DNA of 64,000 nt from Alternaria dauci (lineage: Eukaryota > Ascomycota > Dothideomycetes > Pleosporales > Pleosporaceae): assembly GCF_042100115.1 (NCBI RefSeq), contig NC_091272.1, forward strand, positions 3,162,001 through 3,226,000. Direction: 5' to 3'. The notes beneath the pieces are model-generated. The model worked only from the letters and a program-made list of their open reading frames with translations. It made no database searches and was not told the origin of the DNA. The translations under genes and the position numbers were made by a program. Positions within the stretch are counted from its first letter, which is position 1. The number at the start of each line of letters is the position of its first letter. Below are positions 23,044 through 37,351 of the stretch, in pieces.

Positions 23044-26000
23044 GCCTAGGATGTTTGGGGATGATAGAAAATTGATGGAGTGTGTAGGTTGTTTGTATTG
23101 GTAGATGTTGGTGAGCCGTGGACGGTAAAGCTTGCCGTAAAAGGATCAACGTCATCCAGTTGCAAGGGTCCGAGGTCGATCGCCGTGTCCACGGGTGTGA
23201 CAATGGCTCGGGCGCCAGGTACGGGATTTTGGAGGGATATACTTGTAGAAGCACGCTTGCAGGATCGAAGCCGTGATTTAGTTCAATGCACGCTGATTTG
23301 GGCGCGCGGGTGTTGGCCCCAGCTAGCACCAGGACCAAGCGGCCTCGAATAAGTATGCGACTGACCAGAGTCTTGTCCACAAAGGAGCAAGCCGGTCCCC
23401 TGCACCACAATTGCGGATGATGGAAGCATGTGCAGTGCCAGTCTGAGACTGAAACTGGGCAACGTCGAGGAAGAGAGAGCACAGCAGCCGCAGGCAGAGG
23501 TTGTGTGAGAGTCAGTCAGCCCGTGACAAGAGGCTTGTGTCTAGTTCGGACAAAGAAGCAATGTCCAATGCCAGGAATGGATAGTCTCAATTTTTATCAA
23601 ACGTCTGCATTTTAAAGCCGGGGTGCAGTGAAGGGGAAAAAGCAAGCCGCACGCCGCTGAGTTGTCTCTCAGGCCGCTGTGCTATGGCCGTGCACCTAAA
23701 CGCTTCCGCCCTCCGCGCAGCCATGGATTAGCTCCGTGCAGGACGCCCTCTGCGATCCCAGGTTTGATCGCTCCTGATCACCGTGCGAACTGGTCCACTC
23801 ACCAGCATCCACATGGAATGAATTCTGGGGAGAATCCAAGGGGGTCTGTTCGGAACAGTCGCCCCAAAAATGCCGTACAGGTCCATATTTTGACACATCC
23901 TCGCCGTTGATCCCGCCTGTCAACTACTCTTAGGCGTGCTGTCACGGCGACTATAACCTTCAGTCAGCTACGGACTCGAGGCAGGTCGTGGATCGCCTTT
24001 GCATTAGACGGACCCAGCCTAACAGGAGGCAAGCACAAAATTAGGACATGATGTGCACCGGCCCCGATTTCACCAAAGGTGGTGAGGCATGTGGGGCGTT
24101 TAGAGAAGACATGGGGCTAGGTCAATCGTCAGCGAATGGGGCCTGAATGTGAAGCTGCTCTGGAAGCGGCTTCCAGAGTTAGTGCACACACTCGTATGCG
24201 CTACACACCGAATGCCCTTACTCGAGACTACCTGAGGGTGTCGTTGAGTATAGGGCAGGGCCGGTATATCCATGAACTTTGCCGCAAACTCCACTCTCCT
24301 GAAGTGGGGAGTGCTCCGATGCAATGCAGTGCGGTTGCCCTGTGGCAGCCTTTGGACTTTCAAGCCTCATCAAAAGGTGCCTGTTGGGGTAGAATATCAA
24401 TCTGATATTTCATCTCACAAACGCGGCTAGCGAGGGCGGCCACAAATTAGCCCGCCGTGAAGCGCCACCGGCTCCTTCGCACTGAGTCGACAAGGCCGTT
24501 GACGGGAGAATAAAGCCTGCTTCGAGAAGATGGCGGCCCTGCCTGCTAACCACTATCAGCAGCATCGAGCTCAGCCCGGGGTCCCTGTCCCGTGACAATG
24601 GTAGCTCTTGGATGCCTGCGTCTCCCAGGGCACGGAGGCGCCACGGCAGTCTGCACGCTGGGCGATGCTGCTGGCATACCGCGGGAAGATTGGCGCGCAA
24701 ATGCAGAGCTAGGTGGCCTGATGAGGATCGTCTCATCTGCCCTCTGTCGCCCAGCACCGAAAGGCGGGCAGCGGGCACTTTTGGGGGAAAGTGGTATGGA
24801 AAACGCGTTTCCTCTACTCTCAGACTGGTTCCCTTGCAGGCACGATGAGGTAACTGTCTCTGTGTCGTGCCATGCACGAGTGACCAACAGGAGACGTCTG
24901 CCGGGCCTGTGCGCAGCAACTGCAGACTTTTGACCAAGGCGGGGCAGGATTTGATATCGTCATGGGCGCTGACAGTCAGTAAGTGAGACCTTGGGAGAGG
25001 TTGATGTCGTGTTCTGCCCTATACCAGCATTGGTAGATGGCGGATACTCTAATGGCGAATCCGGCTGCAGCTGACTGGTGGACCTTGAGTGAGCGAAAGA
25101 GCGGGACGCGACCGTGCAGTCGCTGTGCGTCATGCGAGCGGCGGGCCTTTTGGGTGGATCTCTGGATGATTGACACCACATCTCATTTGCCTCGCAGCTG
25201 AAAGAGGCCCATAGGCTGACGGGTCTAGATATGCCGTGCGACGTCCGGCGGAACCTTTGGGGGGTCCATTGTCGCAGGCGTTGTCGCAGCTCCAGAGCTG
25301 CCTGAGGCATGCCAATCGTGGACTGCGTGTGCCGGTGGCTTGCGTCCTGCATGCCGCGAATGATGGGCTGGATGTAACGGCAGAAGTTGAGGTAGGGTGT
25401 GGGGTGGCCGCCGAGCATTTTTGCCGTCGTGGAAGGAAGAGCAGGCCCAGATTGGACGACTCGTCGCACAAGGGCGCGTGAGTTGGAGATGCCCCATTCC
25501 GCGGCAGAGGACCCACGTGTAGCTGGCAGGGTTGTGCGCATTTCCAAACAGACGACCCAGAGAATCGGCATGGAACAAGAGCTGACTTCCAAATGCTCCG
25601 TGGTCTCCCGAGGACGTCTGTCTCCTCCAGAGTGTGTCTCGTGAGCGTTACGCTTTCTGGCACGTTGCTGACAGCCTCCCCGTGAGTCTTCTTCTGTCCA
25701 TGAAGGTTCAACTACTGCTGGCACTGAGTAAGCCTAGAGAAAAAAAAACTGGAGTCTTCTGCCAGATGCATCATGTGCGACTGCAGTCCATCCCTGCGAG
25801 ATCCTACAGTGTCATGTTTCTCGCATCAACGTCATTACTGCCTGCCTTCCTGCCATAAACACTACCGATCGTCTCCACTTGTATCTATCATGCGAATCAG
25901 CCGTCGAGTCGTCTCAGGTGGCACGTCGAGACCCAGACTACCCAAACTAGGCATAATCCTATATGGTACGTAGTCATGGAGGTTTCCAAGGCCGTGAGAC

Positions 26001-27861
26001 TGTTTGAGCTATCATAGTGCCTTTCCTATTGACCGAGAAACGTCGTTCCTTCCTGAAACAGCAATCTCATCTCCGAGCTGTTCGGTGGACCATGGATCCT
26101 GGGCATGCAGCTGCTCGGGGTTTGGCCATCGGTGCCTGTTCTCCGGGACACCAAGCTGTAATCATCAGCACTCGGCGACCAGATAACCTGCTTGCAGCCA
26201 CTTGGGAAACAATCTAGACACGACAATCACGCAACGGTCCGCCCTTCGTATTGACCGCTGGAGCGAGCGCTGCCGGGATCATCGAAGAGTGTACCCCGAC
26301 ACAACGCGACTGCACAACTCGGATCCGATAGTCGATAGTGGTCTTGAATCATTATCAAACACCATCTTGGATGATCCTTCTGCACAACAAGCCCTTATGA
26401 CCTTGTCTACCTATAGGGCAAGGTATATTTCTTTACCGTATACGAGCCGCAGGAACTGGGCGAGTTGTTCAAATGTCCCGATATCAGGAACGTGAAATTG
26501 AAACGTGTTGACATATGGCAACCGTCGTGAAATGGACGTCCACCTGATGTGTATACATACATACATCCCATAGTCGACAATATGCAGGGTCTACAACCTC
26601 TGCCGCAGCCACCCAGGCCGCGCAATCACGAAACCAGGCACACGTCCGTCCGCATTCCAAATTCCAGCGCGGACAACGCATGTACGATCAGCAGCGACGC
26701 TCCCCGTCCCGAAAGCAGGCGCACGCCATTTCGGTTTGCGTACCCTCCCTCCCTCCCTTCTTCAAACCCAGTCTCCACACCACTGCCTATATCAAGCTAT
26801 ATCAAGCTAGGCTGTTCGACTCTCGTCACATAACTCCTTCCAAAGCTCCGCGGAAGCAGCGACAAGGAGATGATCACCGCTCTATGCCCTTTCCAGGCAA
26901 TGCCGGACGCCTTTTATCGTGGATTTGGCGGCTGGCTGTGGAAATGGGTGTAAGTCATCATCAAAAGGTGTGTGCACTGATATACATATGCGCTGACCTC
27001 CTTCCGGCCAACTTCACCCACATCGTATGATTACTACGGTTGTGGCGGCCGCCCGCCCACTCCGGCTACCACTACTTCCTGCCACACAGTTCCCGCTCAG
27101 CACCACACGTTCCAGAACGAAACACTCGTCCTGTGCTTCTTCGCCGTTTATCGTAAACGTTCCGTCGTATACGCCCATCCATCCGTACGACCGTGGGGCG
27201 AGACGATTCGGTCATTTAGCTTTACTAGGACCGAATATTGGCCCGGCACGACGCGTTCCGTAACGTCTGGGCGACTCGTCGCATCCAGGCGGTTGGTGGG
27301 CATGTATATCACCTCGACTAATACACCAAGGTACGGGATGCATGACACGATGCAGACTTATGTGAATGGTTATGCATCCATATGTGCATTCCTTATAATC
27401 GCAACTCGGAGAAGTAATGTGCCGAAACAAGACCTTTGGTCATTATTGCTGCTTGCCCGGCTGTCTTGAGCACGAGCATAGCGGTTTGTCATGTCTGCCT
27501 GAAGTAGCTTCCAAGGCGAGATCACTTCCCCCTCCCATCTCATTCTACCGCATATACAGTGAGAGATTCGTAGCAAGTCGTTGAAATGCTGCCCGCCACA
27601 AAAGAAAAAAACAGTCGAAATTCCATCCCGTTTTCCCCGTGATGCCGTGATGCCGAATATGCCAAGATCCAAGTAATACATTGCCGACGCCATGAACGCT
27701 CCAGTTTGCAGGAAATAAAGAAAACAGCCTGACACGATAGTCGTTCGTATCCAACAATCCGGGTAGAGTAGCCAATCATGTAAGAAAGGGGTATATGTAA
27801 GGAATTGGGCGAAGCCCTCGTGGTTAAGAGCCAAACGCCGCCTGCTGCAGGTGAGAACTAA
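23044..27861. other. 4.8-kb region without a supported gene
   Basis: Upstream of the transcription-factor ATG this must include its promoter. On the minus strand between about 25130 and 25724 all three frames stay open for well over 100 codons, and one frame runs 24960-25724; none carries a domain I can name. The region 25860-27860 has only short frames and AT-richer patches. No tRNA, terminal repeats or RNA gene were recognised. Confidence 0.5.
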
Positions 27862-30037
27862 TCAAGCGGCTGCTTGCGGCACTGCAGGCGTAGCAGCGTC
27901 TGGGGTGGCGTCGGCTTCTTTGGCCGTTTCATGCACACCCTCACCTCTGCAGAGTGGACATGAGTTGCGTCCAGTCGTCAGCCACTAGGGTAAGTTAGCA
28001 CGCGCAACGCCATGAATCAAGCTAGCAACTCACCTGATCAATACAGATTTTGTGGAACATGTGTTCGCACTTGACTAGCTTCCGCGCCTCCTCGTCCACT
28101 TCGAAATCACACAGGCAGACGAGACAGCGCGCACCAGCAACAAGGTTGATTGTCTCCTGATCCTCAACGGCTTCAGCTACAAGAGCACCAGCATCGCCGC
28201 GTATCCTGAACAGGCCTGGAGCCGAAGCCACGTCCTCCTCACTCGCAACTGGTGGCTTGGCGGGTCCGAGTATAGATGAGAGCAGCATCATGTCTTCGTA
28301 AGTGGGCGAGTCGGTGAACAGGCTGGGAGTGGTAAGAATCGGGTGGTTCTCGGGGTAGCTTCCACCCAGCACGTAGATGATCCAGCTCCGCGAACCCTCT
28401 CCAGGATTGTTATCTGGCTCCACGACGCCTCGTCTGCGCGGTGCGCCTGAGCCGTATCTTGTGAAATCCGACTCGCTCAAGCGCCGCGGCCGAGCATTAC
28501 GGGCATGCGTTTGTGGTTCTTCCTCGGTAGGCTCGAGAGTCGAACCGGCAGCTCTGCGGACGAAACTATTCCGCCGTGAAGGTGCTGATGATTGTGTGGT
28601 CGGTGAAGGGGGTGATGTGGAGGTCGCAGGGGTCGTTGCGCCTGATGGACCGGCTGAGAAGTTCAGCGTCGTGGCTGGCGTAGAGGGTGGGGGGAGGGGC
28701 CCAGGAGGCGAGTCGGTGACGGGCGACCATGGACGAGAGCGCTCTTGTGTTGTTCCACGGTGGTGTCTTTGGCTATCGTAATTGGAAGGAAAGTTGAAGC
28801 CGCCCATCGAGGCTCGTCTTCTGTGGCTGAAGCGGGTCCCGTTCTGCGGTGGCTGTAGAATATTCGCATTGGCGTCGCCTGATGACGTGGGAGGCGTGGG
28901 GAAGCTAGAGAGGGCGTCGAGGAAGGGCGGTATGCTCGCATCCTCCTGTCCCGTACCGCTTCCGGGTTGTATGGACCTGATGCCCACGATGATTATCGGC
29001 ACCATCCTGCCTTCACCGTCTTCTTCGCCTTCTGCCCCACCGTTCCCCGAGGCACTGCCACGGCGACCAGTAGTATCGTTCCTTGTGTTGTCGGTGCTGG
29101 TGCCGAACCTGAACATTCTGAAGAAATTGAGGGGAGCCTGTGCGGCTCCGGGAGTGTCGCCACTCTGGCCGTCTTCGTTGCCCCGTAGCGCTGATGCTAT
29201 GCTGCCGTTCTGCAGTGACTGCAGGAAGGTGTCGAATGTGCCGTCTCGGGTTGCTGCTTGGTTGTCATCACCGACCAACGAGGCAGCCGTGGCAGCTGCA
29301 GCGAGTGATAACAGTCTTGACAGCACGTCGGCCTGGTCCTCGCCTTGCCTCAGCTGCTGTACGTTGTCCATGTTCTCTCCGTCCTGCCAGAGCGACCGTC
29401 TCCTTCGCGGGTGTCCTATCATGTTGCGTAGCCTCCGCTGCGAGGGCAGGATGCCGAGGGCCCGTCCATCCCGTCGCAGTGGGCTCAAGGGAACCAGCGG
29501 CCGCGGTCTATGTCCGTCTGGACGTTCGGTGTGTGAGTTGGCCTGCAGCAGCTGGTCAAAGTCCAGTCCGAGTTCCGGTACCTGCACACGTGGAAGGAAG
29601 GGCCCCCGGTCACTTGCTGTATGCCTCACCGCAGAGCGGCTGGGCCCCGTGCTGCTGGGCGTACTCGGTGCCGTGAAGGCGCTCGTGGGCTCGGTGTTGC
29701 GGGCAGGCAGCGGCGGGCGTCTCGACAGCAGGCCCGTCATGGAGGTGAGCGACGAGCGCGCCCGGTTCAGCCGCGAGCGCGAGCGACTGGGGACGGGGGC
29801 ATCTTCGGGGGCGGACGAGCCAGCATCGTGGCGCCCAAAGTGCGAGGAGAGGCGGTTGGCGAGTCTCGTGGTACTGGGCCGGGAGCGCGAGGGCGAGTCC
29901 GGGGCTCTATGCAGCAGCTCTGGCACCGTGTCGTTGTTAGGCTGGGACGAGGCCAGCAGCCCAGGCGCCCACGACAGCGGCCGTGAGCGCCGCCGAGTGT
30001 GCGCATCCGCAGCGCCCGTCGAGTGTGCCTGGCCCAT
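27862..30037 (-). CDS. RING-H2 finger protein, probable E3 ubiquitin ligase
   Basis: Exon 30037..28034 joins exon 27984..27862 across a 49-nt intron (GTGAGT donor, CCTAG acceptor) for 708 residues. Residues 1-600 are Ser/Pro/Arg-rich and look disordered. The C-terminal RING-H2 is C-L-V-C, then K-C-E-H-M-F-H-K-I-C, then C-P-L-C; the intron splits it between CIDQ and WLTT, and only the join supplies the last cysteine pair. RING-H2 domains recruit E2-ubiquitin; the substrate is unknown. I chose the ATG at 30037 because the protein then starts MGQAHSTG, a good N-myristoylation signal (Gly2, Ser6), suggesting membrane anchoring. An upstream in-frame ATG at 30160 would add 41 residues and bury that signal. 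It is divergent from RRN11. Confidence 0.88.
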
Positions 30038-30433
30038 GTTGTGAGGCCGTCCGGCGAGGAAGGCGCGCCTCGAGAGTAGAAACGGTCGGAGGAGAGGGTG
30101 TCGGCGGGTCGATGTGTCTCCGGTCAGAGCGACGAGGTCCAGCGGCGGCAGAGCGGTCATGTACGGCGCAGCCGAGCCTTCCCAATCAGACACGCCGCTA
30201 GCCGCCTCGGGCTACGCTCGTCGATTGCTCTTGCCTCGAGCCTATTACTGAAACTGCTCGCCGCACCTTTACTCTACAGACTCCAATTTCCCAGAACCCT
30301 CCCCACACTGTGTGTGTGTGTGCGTGGCCGCTATCGCTGCGTCGCCTCACCGCTGCATCCCGGCCCTACCAAGTAGGGGGCCGTTGCAGCTCAGAGAGCC
30401 GCATAAGCGTGCAGTCCTGCGTCATCACCAACC
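30038..30433. promoter_or_regulatory. Divergent promoter between RING-H2 gene and RRN11
   Basis: About 400 bp between opposed start codons. It contains a (TG)7 run at 30309-30322 and pyrimidine-rich stretches. Both promoters must lie here. Confidence 0.55.
30309..30322. repeat. (TG)7 dinucleotide run in divergent promoter
   Basis: Seven TG units between the RING-H2 and RRN11 start codons. It is short and possibly variable between strains. Confidence 0.7.
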
Positions 30434-31681
30434 ATGCAGCACTTCACCTCGCAGTTGCGTGATGAGCAGGCCAGAACTCGCTCGCTGCGCGCGAGTCAGT
30501 ACCGCAAGTCGAGAAGAAATAAAGACAAAAGGAAACAAAACGAATCGCTTTTCGACCTCGAAGCAGACGACGAAACGCAGCCAGGCGCCACAGTCCAATC
30601 GCATGCCTCGTCTGCCGCGCCCGGCATAGCTCAGCTGCGTGTCGCAGGCCTATTGCCCAGCCAAGAGCATCAAGTCCCTCCACCACCCTTCCCCCATGCG
30701 CCTGCGAGCGTGGCCGAACCCCATCATGTCCCTGTCAACGTCCACGAGGAAATGGCCAGGCCACCTTCACGTCTCTACGCTGTCAACGCCACGTCCAAAA
30801 GCGGTGTCGTCCATGGCCAACCAGAGACGCAGAAGAAGGCGCACCTCGACTCTTTGTCCACGCTGATGCATTGCTGTCTGCTCAAGGGCGATTACGAGCG
30901 TGCGGGGAGAGCGTGGGGCATGATCTTGCGGACGCAGGTTGCTGGTGGGCGCCCTGTAGATCCCCGTAACCATGGGCGTTGGGGCATTGGTGCTGAAATA
31001 GCCCTGCGTCGCGGACCACAAACGCTGAATGAGCACAGATTCTCTGAACAGGGCTTTGAGCTTGCTCGTGAATATTACAATCGTATAATCATACAACACC
31101 CGAACCGGAAACTGCAGCGTCATGCTGTCGACGAGAGAGCCTTCTACCCGCCCATGTTCTCACTCTGGATCTACGAGGTTTGCGAAAAGAGCAAGCGTGC
31201 CAGAACGGAGTTGCGTGATGACTCTGCGAACCAAACACGCTCTTCTCGAAGTATGTCAGTCGACAGTAGCCTTAGTAAAGGGCCAGACGATCTGTCTGCA
31301 AAGGAAGAGGCGATCCAAAGGGAGGAACTGATCCAGGCTCTGGAGATTGCAGAACGCCTCGATCAGGTCATCATGTCACCACCTTTTGACAGACAGCCAA
31401 GTCTTTTAGAACTCCGCGGCAATGTCGCCTTGTGGATAAGTGATCTCACCATGGGAAAGATGGGCTCAGATGAGGACTGGGATATGGATCTACATGTATC
31501 CTCAAGTTCAATATCAGACCAGTTGCGGCGACTTGCAAAGGCCCACCAGGAGCTACTAGCAGCACAGGAGTTTTTCGAGAGAGCTGCAGCCAACGGGGGC
31601 GAAGCTCCAGCCCTGTCCAGTATCAATGCTAAACGCAGAAACATAGTGAAGAGCATGGAGCAGTTGCGCGCTGCTGGGTGA
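30434..31681 (+). CDS. RRN11: RNA polymerase I core factor subunit, Rrn11-like
   Basis: A single exon of 415 residues. The basic N-terminus (about 1-45) is followed by a disordered Pro-rich part. From about residue 135 comes the conserved helical core: HLDSLSTLMHCCLLKGDYERA, RAWGMILRTQ, then GRWGIGAEI. Fungal Rrn11 proteins carry this TPR-like pattern. In yeast, Rrn11 with Rrn6 and Rrn7 forms the core factor that recruits RNA polymerase I to rDNA promoters in the nucleolus. The assignment rests on motif recall rather than a search; a generic TPR protein is the alternative. The ATG is the first in frame after the divergent promoter. Confidence 0.75.
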   Translation: MQHFTSQLRDEQARTRSLRASQYRKSRRNKDKRKQNESLFDLEADDETQPGATVQSHASSAAPGIAQLRVAGLLPSQEHQVPPPPFPHAPASVAEPHHVPVNVHEEMARPPSRLYAVNATSKSGVVHGQPETQKKAHLDSLSTLMHCCLLKGDYERAGRAWGMILRTQVAGGRPVDPRNHGRWGIGAEIALRRGPQTLNEHRFSEQGFELAREYYNRIIIQHPNRKLQRHAVDERAFYPPMFSLWIYEVCEKSKRARTELRDDSANQTRSSRSMSVDSSLSKGPDDLSAKEEAIQREELIQALEIAERLDQVIMSPPFDRQPSLLELRGNVALWISDLTMGKMGSDEDWDMDLHVSSSSISDQLRRLAKAHQELLAAQEFFERAAANGGEAPALSSINAKRRNIVKSMEQLRAAG

Positions 31682-32219
31682 GGCCAGTAGTCAGCTTCAC
31701 CGACTATGTTGTCTGGACCCCTTCTAGAATTCCACATGCGCAGGCACAAGTCGTGGCATACGAGGCGGCAGGGGAAAAAGCGATATGCAACACTTGCCGC
31801 GTACCAACCACACCTGCATTCGTCTGGCATATTTCAAGTGCGGAAAAACAAATATGGCCGATCGCTCGTACCAAGACGACCAATCGTTACACAGTAGCTG
31901 ATTGAGCATGGTGTGTCATACTGGAGTGTGTAAGAACGTCCCTGTGGTCCGAGCTAGTGCGACGGAGATGAAGAAGTTGAATGTGTGAGGTGAGTTTTAT
32001 TTTTCGCATTTGATTCTATGCACAAGTCTACCTTATCTAGGTAGTTGAGAAGAGAATCGAAGCCAAGAAAGATAGCCAGAATCATGATACCCCAATTTAT
32101 GTGTCAAAGACCCAAAGCCTACTGCACCCTTCCCCACTGATACACCAACTGAGAAGGAACCTGTCCAGAAGATGGAGTTGCGGTTCAACCTCGAGGAAGT
32201 GAGCGACGAAACGAAGCCA
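31682..32219. other. Convergent 3' flanks of RRN11 and the small secreted protein gene
   Basis: Just over 500 bp between two stop codons on opposite strands. Terminators and 3'UTRs of both genes are expected. I see no further gene. Confidence 0.6.
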
Positions 32220-32762
32220 CTAGCACTGAGGCGAGTTGCAGACCTTGCGCACGTTTTGAGGTGCAAAGGTCTGGGGTCCACCAGTACAGACGCGCCTATC
32301 TCCCTCAACGACGCACTGAAGCGGGTCGATCTGGATCGCATTGCCAGACATCCACTGGTTGCTGTTGTGCTGTTAGTTGTTACCCGCGAAACAATGATTA
32401 CAACAGACTTACCCAGAGCAGGTCCAGGAATGTGTGATTTGGTAGTAAGCCTGGTCTTGCGGTCCACGGAGGTCGAAGAGAAGACGACGGTTGGCGACCT
32501 CACACTCGTTGTTATTGGGAACAGAGGCCCCTGCGGCACTGCAGTGAGCGCCAGCCTGAACTGGGTCGTCAATGATGCTGCTGGAAAAGGAAGACGTGAA
32601 TGTGAATTCGACGCTTCCAGAGGTGGGAGAGGTGATGAGCGTGTAGTCGGATATGGTGTACGAGTCGGGAACACAGTCTTCATCGCTACGGCTGTAGATG
32701 CTAGCGGGGGCGGCCATAGCAGTAGCGGCAAACACTACCGAGGAAATGATTGAGAAGTGCAT
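32220..32762 (-). CDS. Small secreted cysteine-rich protein, possibly Alt a 1-like (AA1) fold
   Basis: Exon 32762..32413 and exon 32361..32220 are joined across a 51-nt intron (GTAAGT donor, CAACAG acceptor, phase 2), giving 163 residues. There is a clear signal peptide (about 1-18, ending AMAA-P). The mature part has eight cysteines, starting with DEDC near residue 29 and ending with the C-terminal residue Cys (NSPQC). The segment pattern with an S-V-E-F-T-F strand recalls the Alt a 1-like beta-barrel family of Dothideomycetes, secreted proteins some of which act as allergens or plant-immunity elicitors. The fold assignment is inference. Size, secretion and cysteine content make it an effector candidate. 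A TATA-like run lies at 32923-32929, about 160 bp upstream. Confidence 0.82.
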
Positions 32763-33716
32763 CTTTGTGTTTTTATACTGGTTGTCGGGAGGAATGGGTG
32801 TTGGTGTTGGTGAGGTGTGGTGGTGGTTGGTCGCACTGGAAAGGAAGTATCAGGGCAATCCGAGGATTCTACAATTACTTGGATGAGGCGAGGAGAAAGA
32901 AGACACAGTGTGGGCTAGAAGGATATATACTCGACAACAGCCCGTTTGCACAGAACCCAGATTCACCAGAGACGAAGCGTTACGTGAGCGAAAGAAACTT
33001 GCTCATTCAACCGCACGAGTAGTAAGTGAAAGAAGGGGGAAGGAACTGTGGTTGTGCAGTCCTAATATGGCCAGTCCATGGGTTCAATCGAGGCGGCTTT
33101 GCGGCTGATGGCGCGATTGGGCGGGCCTTCGTATAAGCTGAGTCTAGATGTTGGGTCGTACGACCAATGGGCGAGCGATATACCATGGAACTGGTGTTAA
33201 GGACAAAGCTGCTATTATAGAGCGTGTATCCAATGTCTCTGTTGGCGATACATGACACCTGATCTTATATCGAACTGTTTTCGTCGTCAGACTGGACTCG
33301 AGGTCCCGAGTACCCCTTGAGCACTTAGGCCCTATGAATATTCTTGTGATCAACACTGTGTCTATGTGTGAACATCCAATCGGGTGCGTAAACGTTGTGA
33401 ACAGGCAGACAAACGTGAGGGCGGCGGACAGATGGTGAGAGCTAACGAGGTACGCCCAAGACAAGTGCGAACGTGACACTATCACCAGGAATGTTACGGT
33501 AGAACCGCCCTTTTGTTAGCAGATGCGTAATGCGGGGTTCTCCATGACAGGAGGCGTTCTTTCCCGATATCAGGGAGTCTTGAGCAGTGAATGACGATTG
33601 TCGGTGTTTGGGCAAGTGAAATAGTGCGTCATTGGCTGGGAAGCGAAAGACCAGCATGGCACTCCCGCGGGGAGCATCGTCATTTCACATGAGCAGGTTG
33701 ACTGCACGCCCACACA
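32763..33716. promoter_or_regulatory. Divergent promoter region between the secreted protein gene and UFE1
   Basis: About 950 bp between opposed start codons. A TATA-like ATATATA at 32923-32929 suits the minus-strand secreted-protein gene. No extra gene is supported. Confidence 0.5.
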
Positions 33717-34898
33717 ATGGACATTACGCCAATCTTCAACGAGGTGCTCGCGAAGCACAATGCGCGTCCGATTGAGCCGCCTGTATTTCGTGTCGAGGCC
33801 CTGGATGGCTTTGTGAAAGAGGCATACCGTATTGTAGGCCAAGTTGCGCGCGCCGGGACCTGAAGGTGAAAGCTAATAGCCGCAGCGAGGCCACATTGCA
33901 AAGCTGCACACAGACCTGAAGTCGATACGACAAAGCTATCTCTCGACTGCACATGCGCCCCGCCGGAAGCAGTATGCGCGAGCAGGTGCCGCATCGACGT
34001 CCGGAGACAAAGATGTCAAGTACCTCAGCGACACGCAGCGCAACGAGATCGACGCCCAGGCAAAATTGTCGATACACCAGCTGAAGGATGCGATCGAGAA
34101 GCTAGGGGCCGCTGAACAGGTACGGCAGGAGACGCAGGCGCAGGTTGCCCTGAAGAAGCGCGCAAAGCAGGGCCTTGGTGCGCTTGGACGATGGGCAGCA
34201 GGCGGGGCAATCACAGCAAAGAGCGTCGAGGAGGAGATTGAGGAGGCCAAGGCGAATACAATCAAGGAACACCGAAAGGGCATATTGTGGACATTGGATT
34301 TCCAGCTGGAGCAGTGCGTCCTGTTCCAGACGGACATGATGGAAATTAGGCACATGCGGGAGGTGGAGAAGAGCAAGAGCGTGCTGTACAAGACGAGGAC
34401 TACAGGGCCAGCCAGCAGCGACTACAGCGGTATGCACGGTGGCCGCAGTGCTGGACATGAGGCTGGGGACTATCGAGCCAAGTCGACTTACACGCCGGAC
34501 GAGGCGAGCGCGGTGATTGAGAAGCAGTTGGACGCAGAGCAGCTCCAGCTGTTTGCGCAGGAGAACCAGGACATGCTCAAGCAGTACGAGGACCAGCTCG
34601 ACAAAGTCCGGTATGTGCAATGCCACGCTCGTCTTGAACAGCTACTGACACCAGCAGTGCCACGGAAAAGTCGCTCATGGAAATCTCAGAACTGCACTCG
34701 ACGCTCGCTTCCAACCTCAGCATGCAGGAGACGCACATCAACCAGCTCATCCAGGACTCGTTCAACACGACGGAGAATGTGGGGAGTGGAAACAAGGAGC
34801 TCAAGCGGGCGACGGAGCGGGGCAGTACGGCGCAGAAGCTGTTCTGGGCCACAAGCATCTTCTGCACGACACTTGTGCTGTGGGACTTGTTCATATGA
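33717..34898 (+). CDS. UFE1: ER t-SNARE, Ufe1/syntaxin-18
   Basis: Exons 33717..33833, 33886..34610 and 34658..34898 (introns of 52 and 47 nt) give 360 residues, near yeast Ufe1 (346). The N-terminus MDITPIFNEVLAKH with FVKEAYRI and then HIAKLH is the syntaxin-18 N-terminal signature. The middle is helical. A Qa-SNARE motif follows (MEISELHSTLASNLSMQETH through IQDSFNTTENVGSGNKEL) and a C-terminal membrane anchor (LFWATSIFCTTLVLWDLF) ends two residues before the stop. It is a tail-anchored ER protein for retrograde Golgi-to-ER vesicle fusion and ER membrane fusion with Sec20, Use1 and Sec22 (family knowledge). The splice joins are fixed by phase and by conserved residues across both junctions. 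Confidence 0.93.
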
Positions 34899-36957
<2,059 letters not shown>

Positions 36958-37351
36958 ATGGCATCCTGTGAAGGCTTTTTTTGAACTTTCACCGGCTACG
37001 ACACGGCAGGAACCAGGAATGCGATACTACTATACGAGATAGAGGAGCTAGCATAGACTATATCCTCACCTCATTCAAAGCGTTTACTCTGTGCTCACAA
37101 TTCTGAAATGGGTGGAGATTCCTCTTGACTTGATCACGTGCGTGAATGGACTAGTAGACATCTAGGATGATGAATATATATTTAATCATTGCAACTATGC
37201 GCGGTTGGTTTGCGCTTCATATTGCTAGATGGTATAGTAGTAGAGTTGAGCGAATGCGTAGGGTATATGGGTCGTAGACGTTAGCAATAAACAACGAAAC
37301 AAGGAATTAAAATGCCAACGAACAGCAGAGAATTACACGACATGCATCCGC
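36958..37351. other. Convergent 3' flanks
   Basis: About 390 bp between the stop codons of the aminotransferase and the Gag-like gene. AT-rich patches (around 37170-37300) fit transcript termination for both. No gene is seen. Confidence 0.6.

Noticed and set aside
28782..30044. 420-codon plus-strand frame opposite the RING-H2 gene
   Set aside because: It lies wholly inside the disordered, Arg/Ser/Pro-rich coding region of the minus-strand gene and has no recognisable motif.
32033..32731. 232-codon minus-strand frame overlapping the small secreted protein
   Set aside because: It is a different frame across the exons and intron of the secreted protein gene. The spliced product has a signal peptide and conserved cysteine spacing; this frame has neither.
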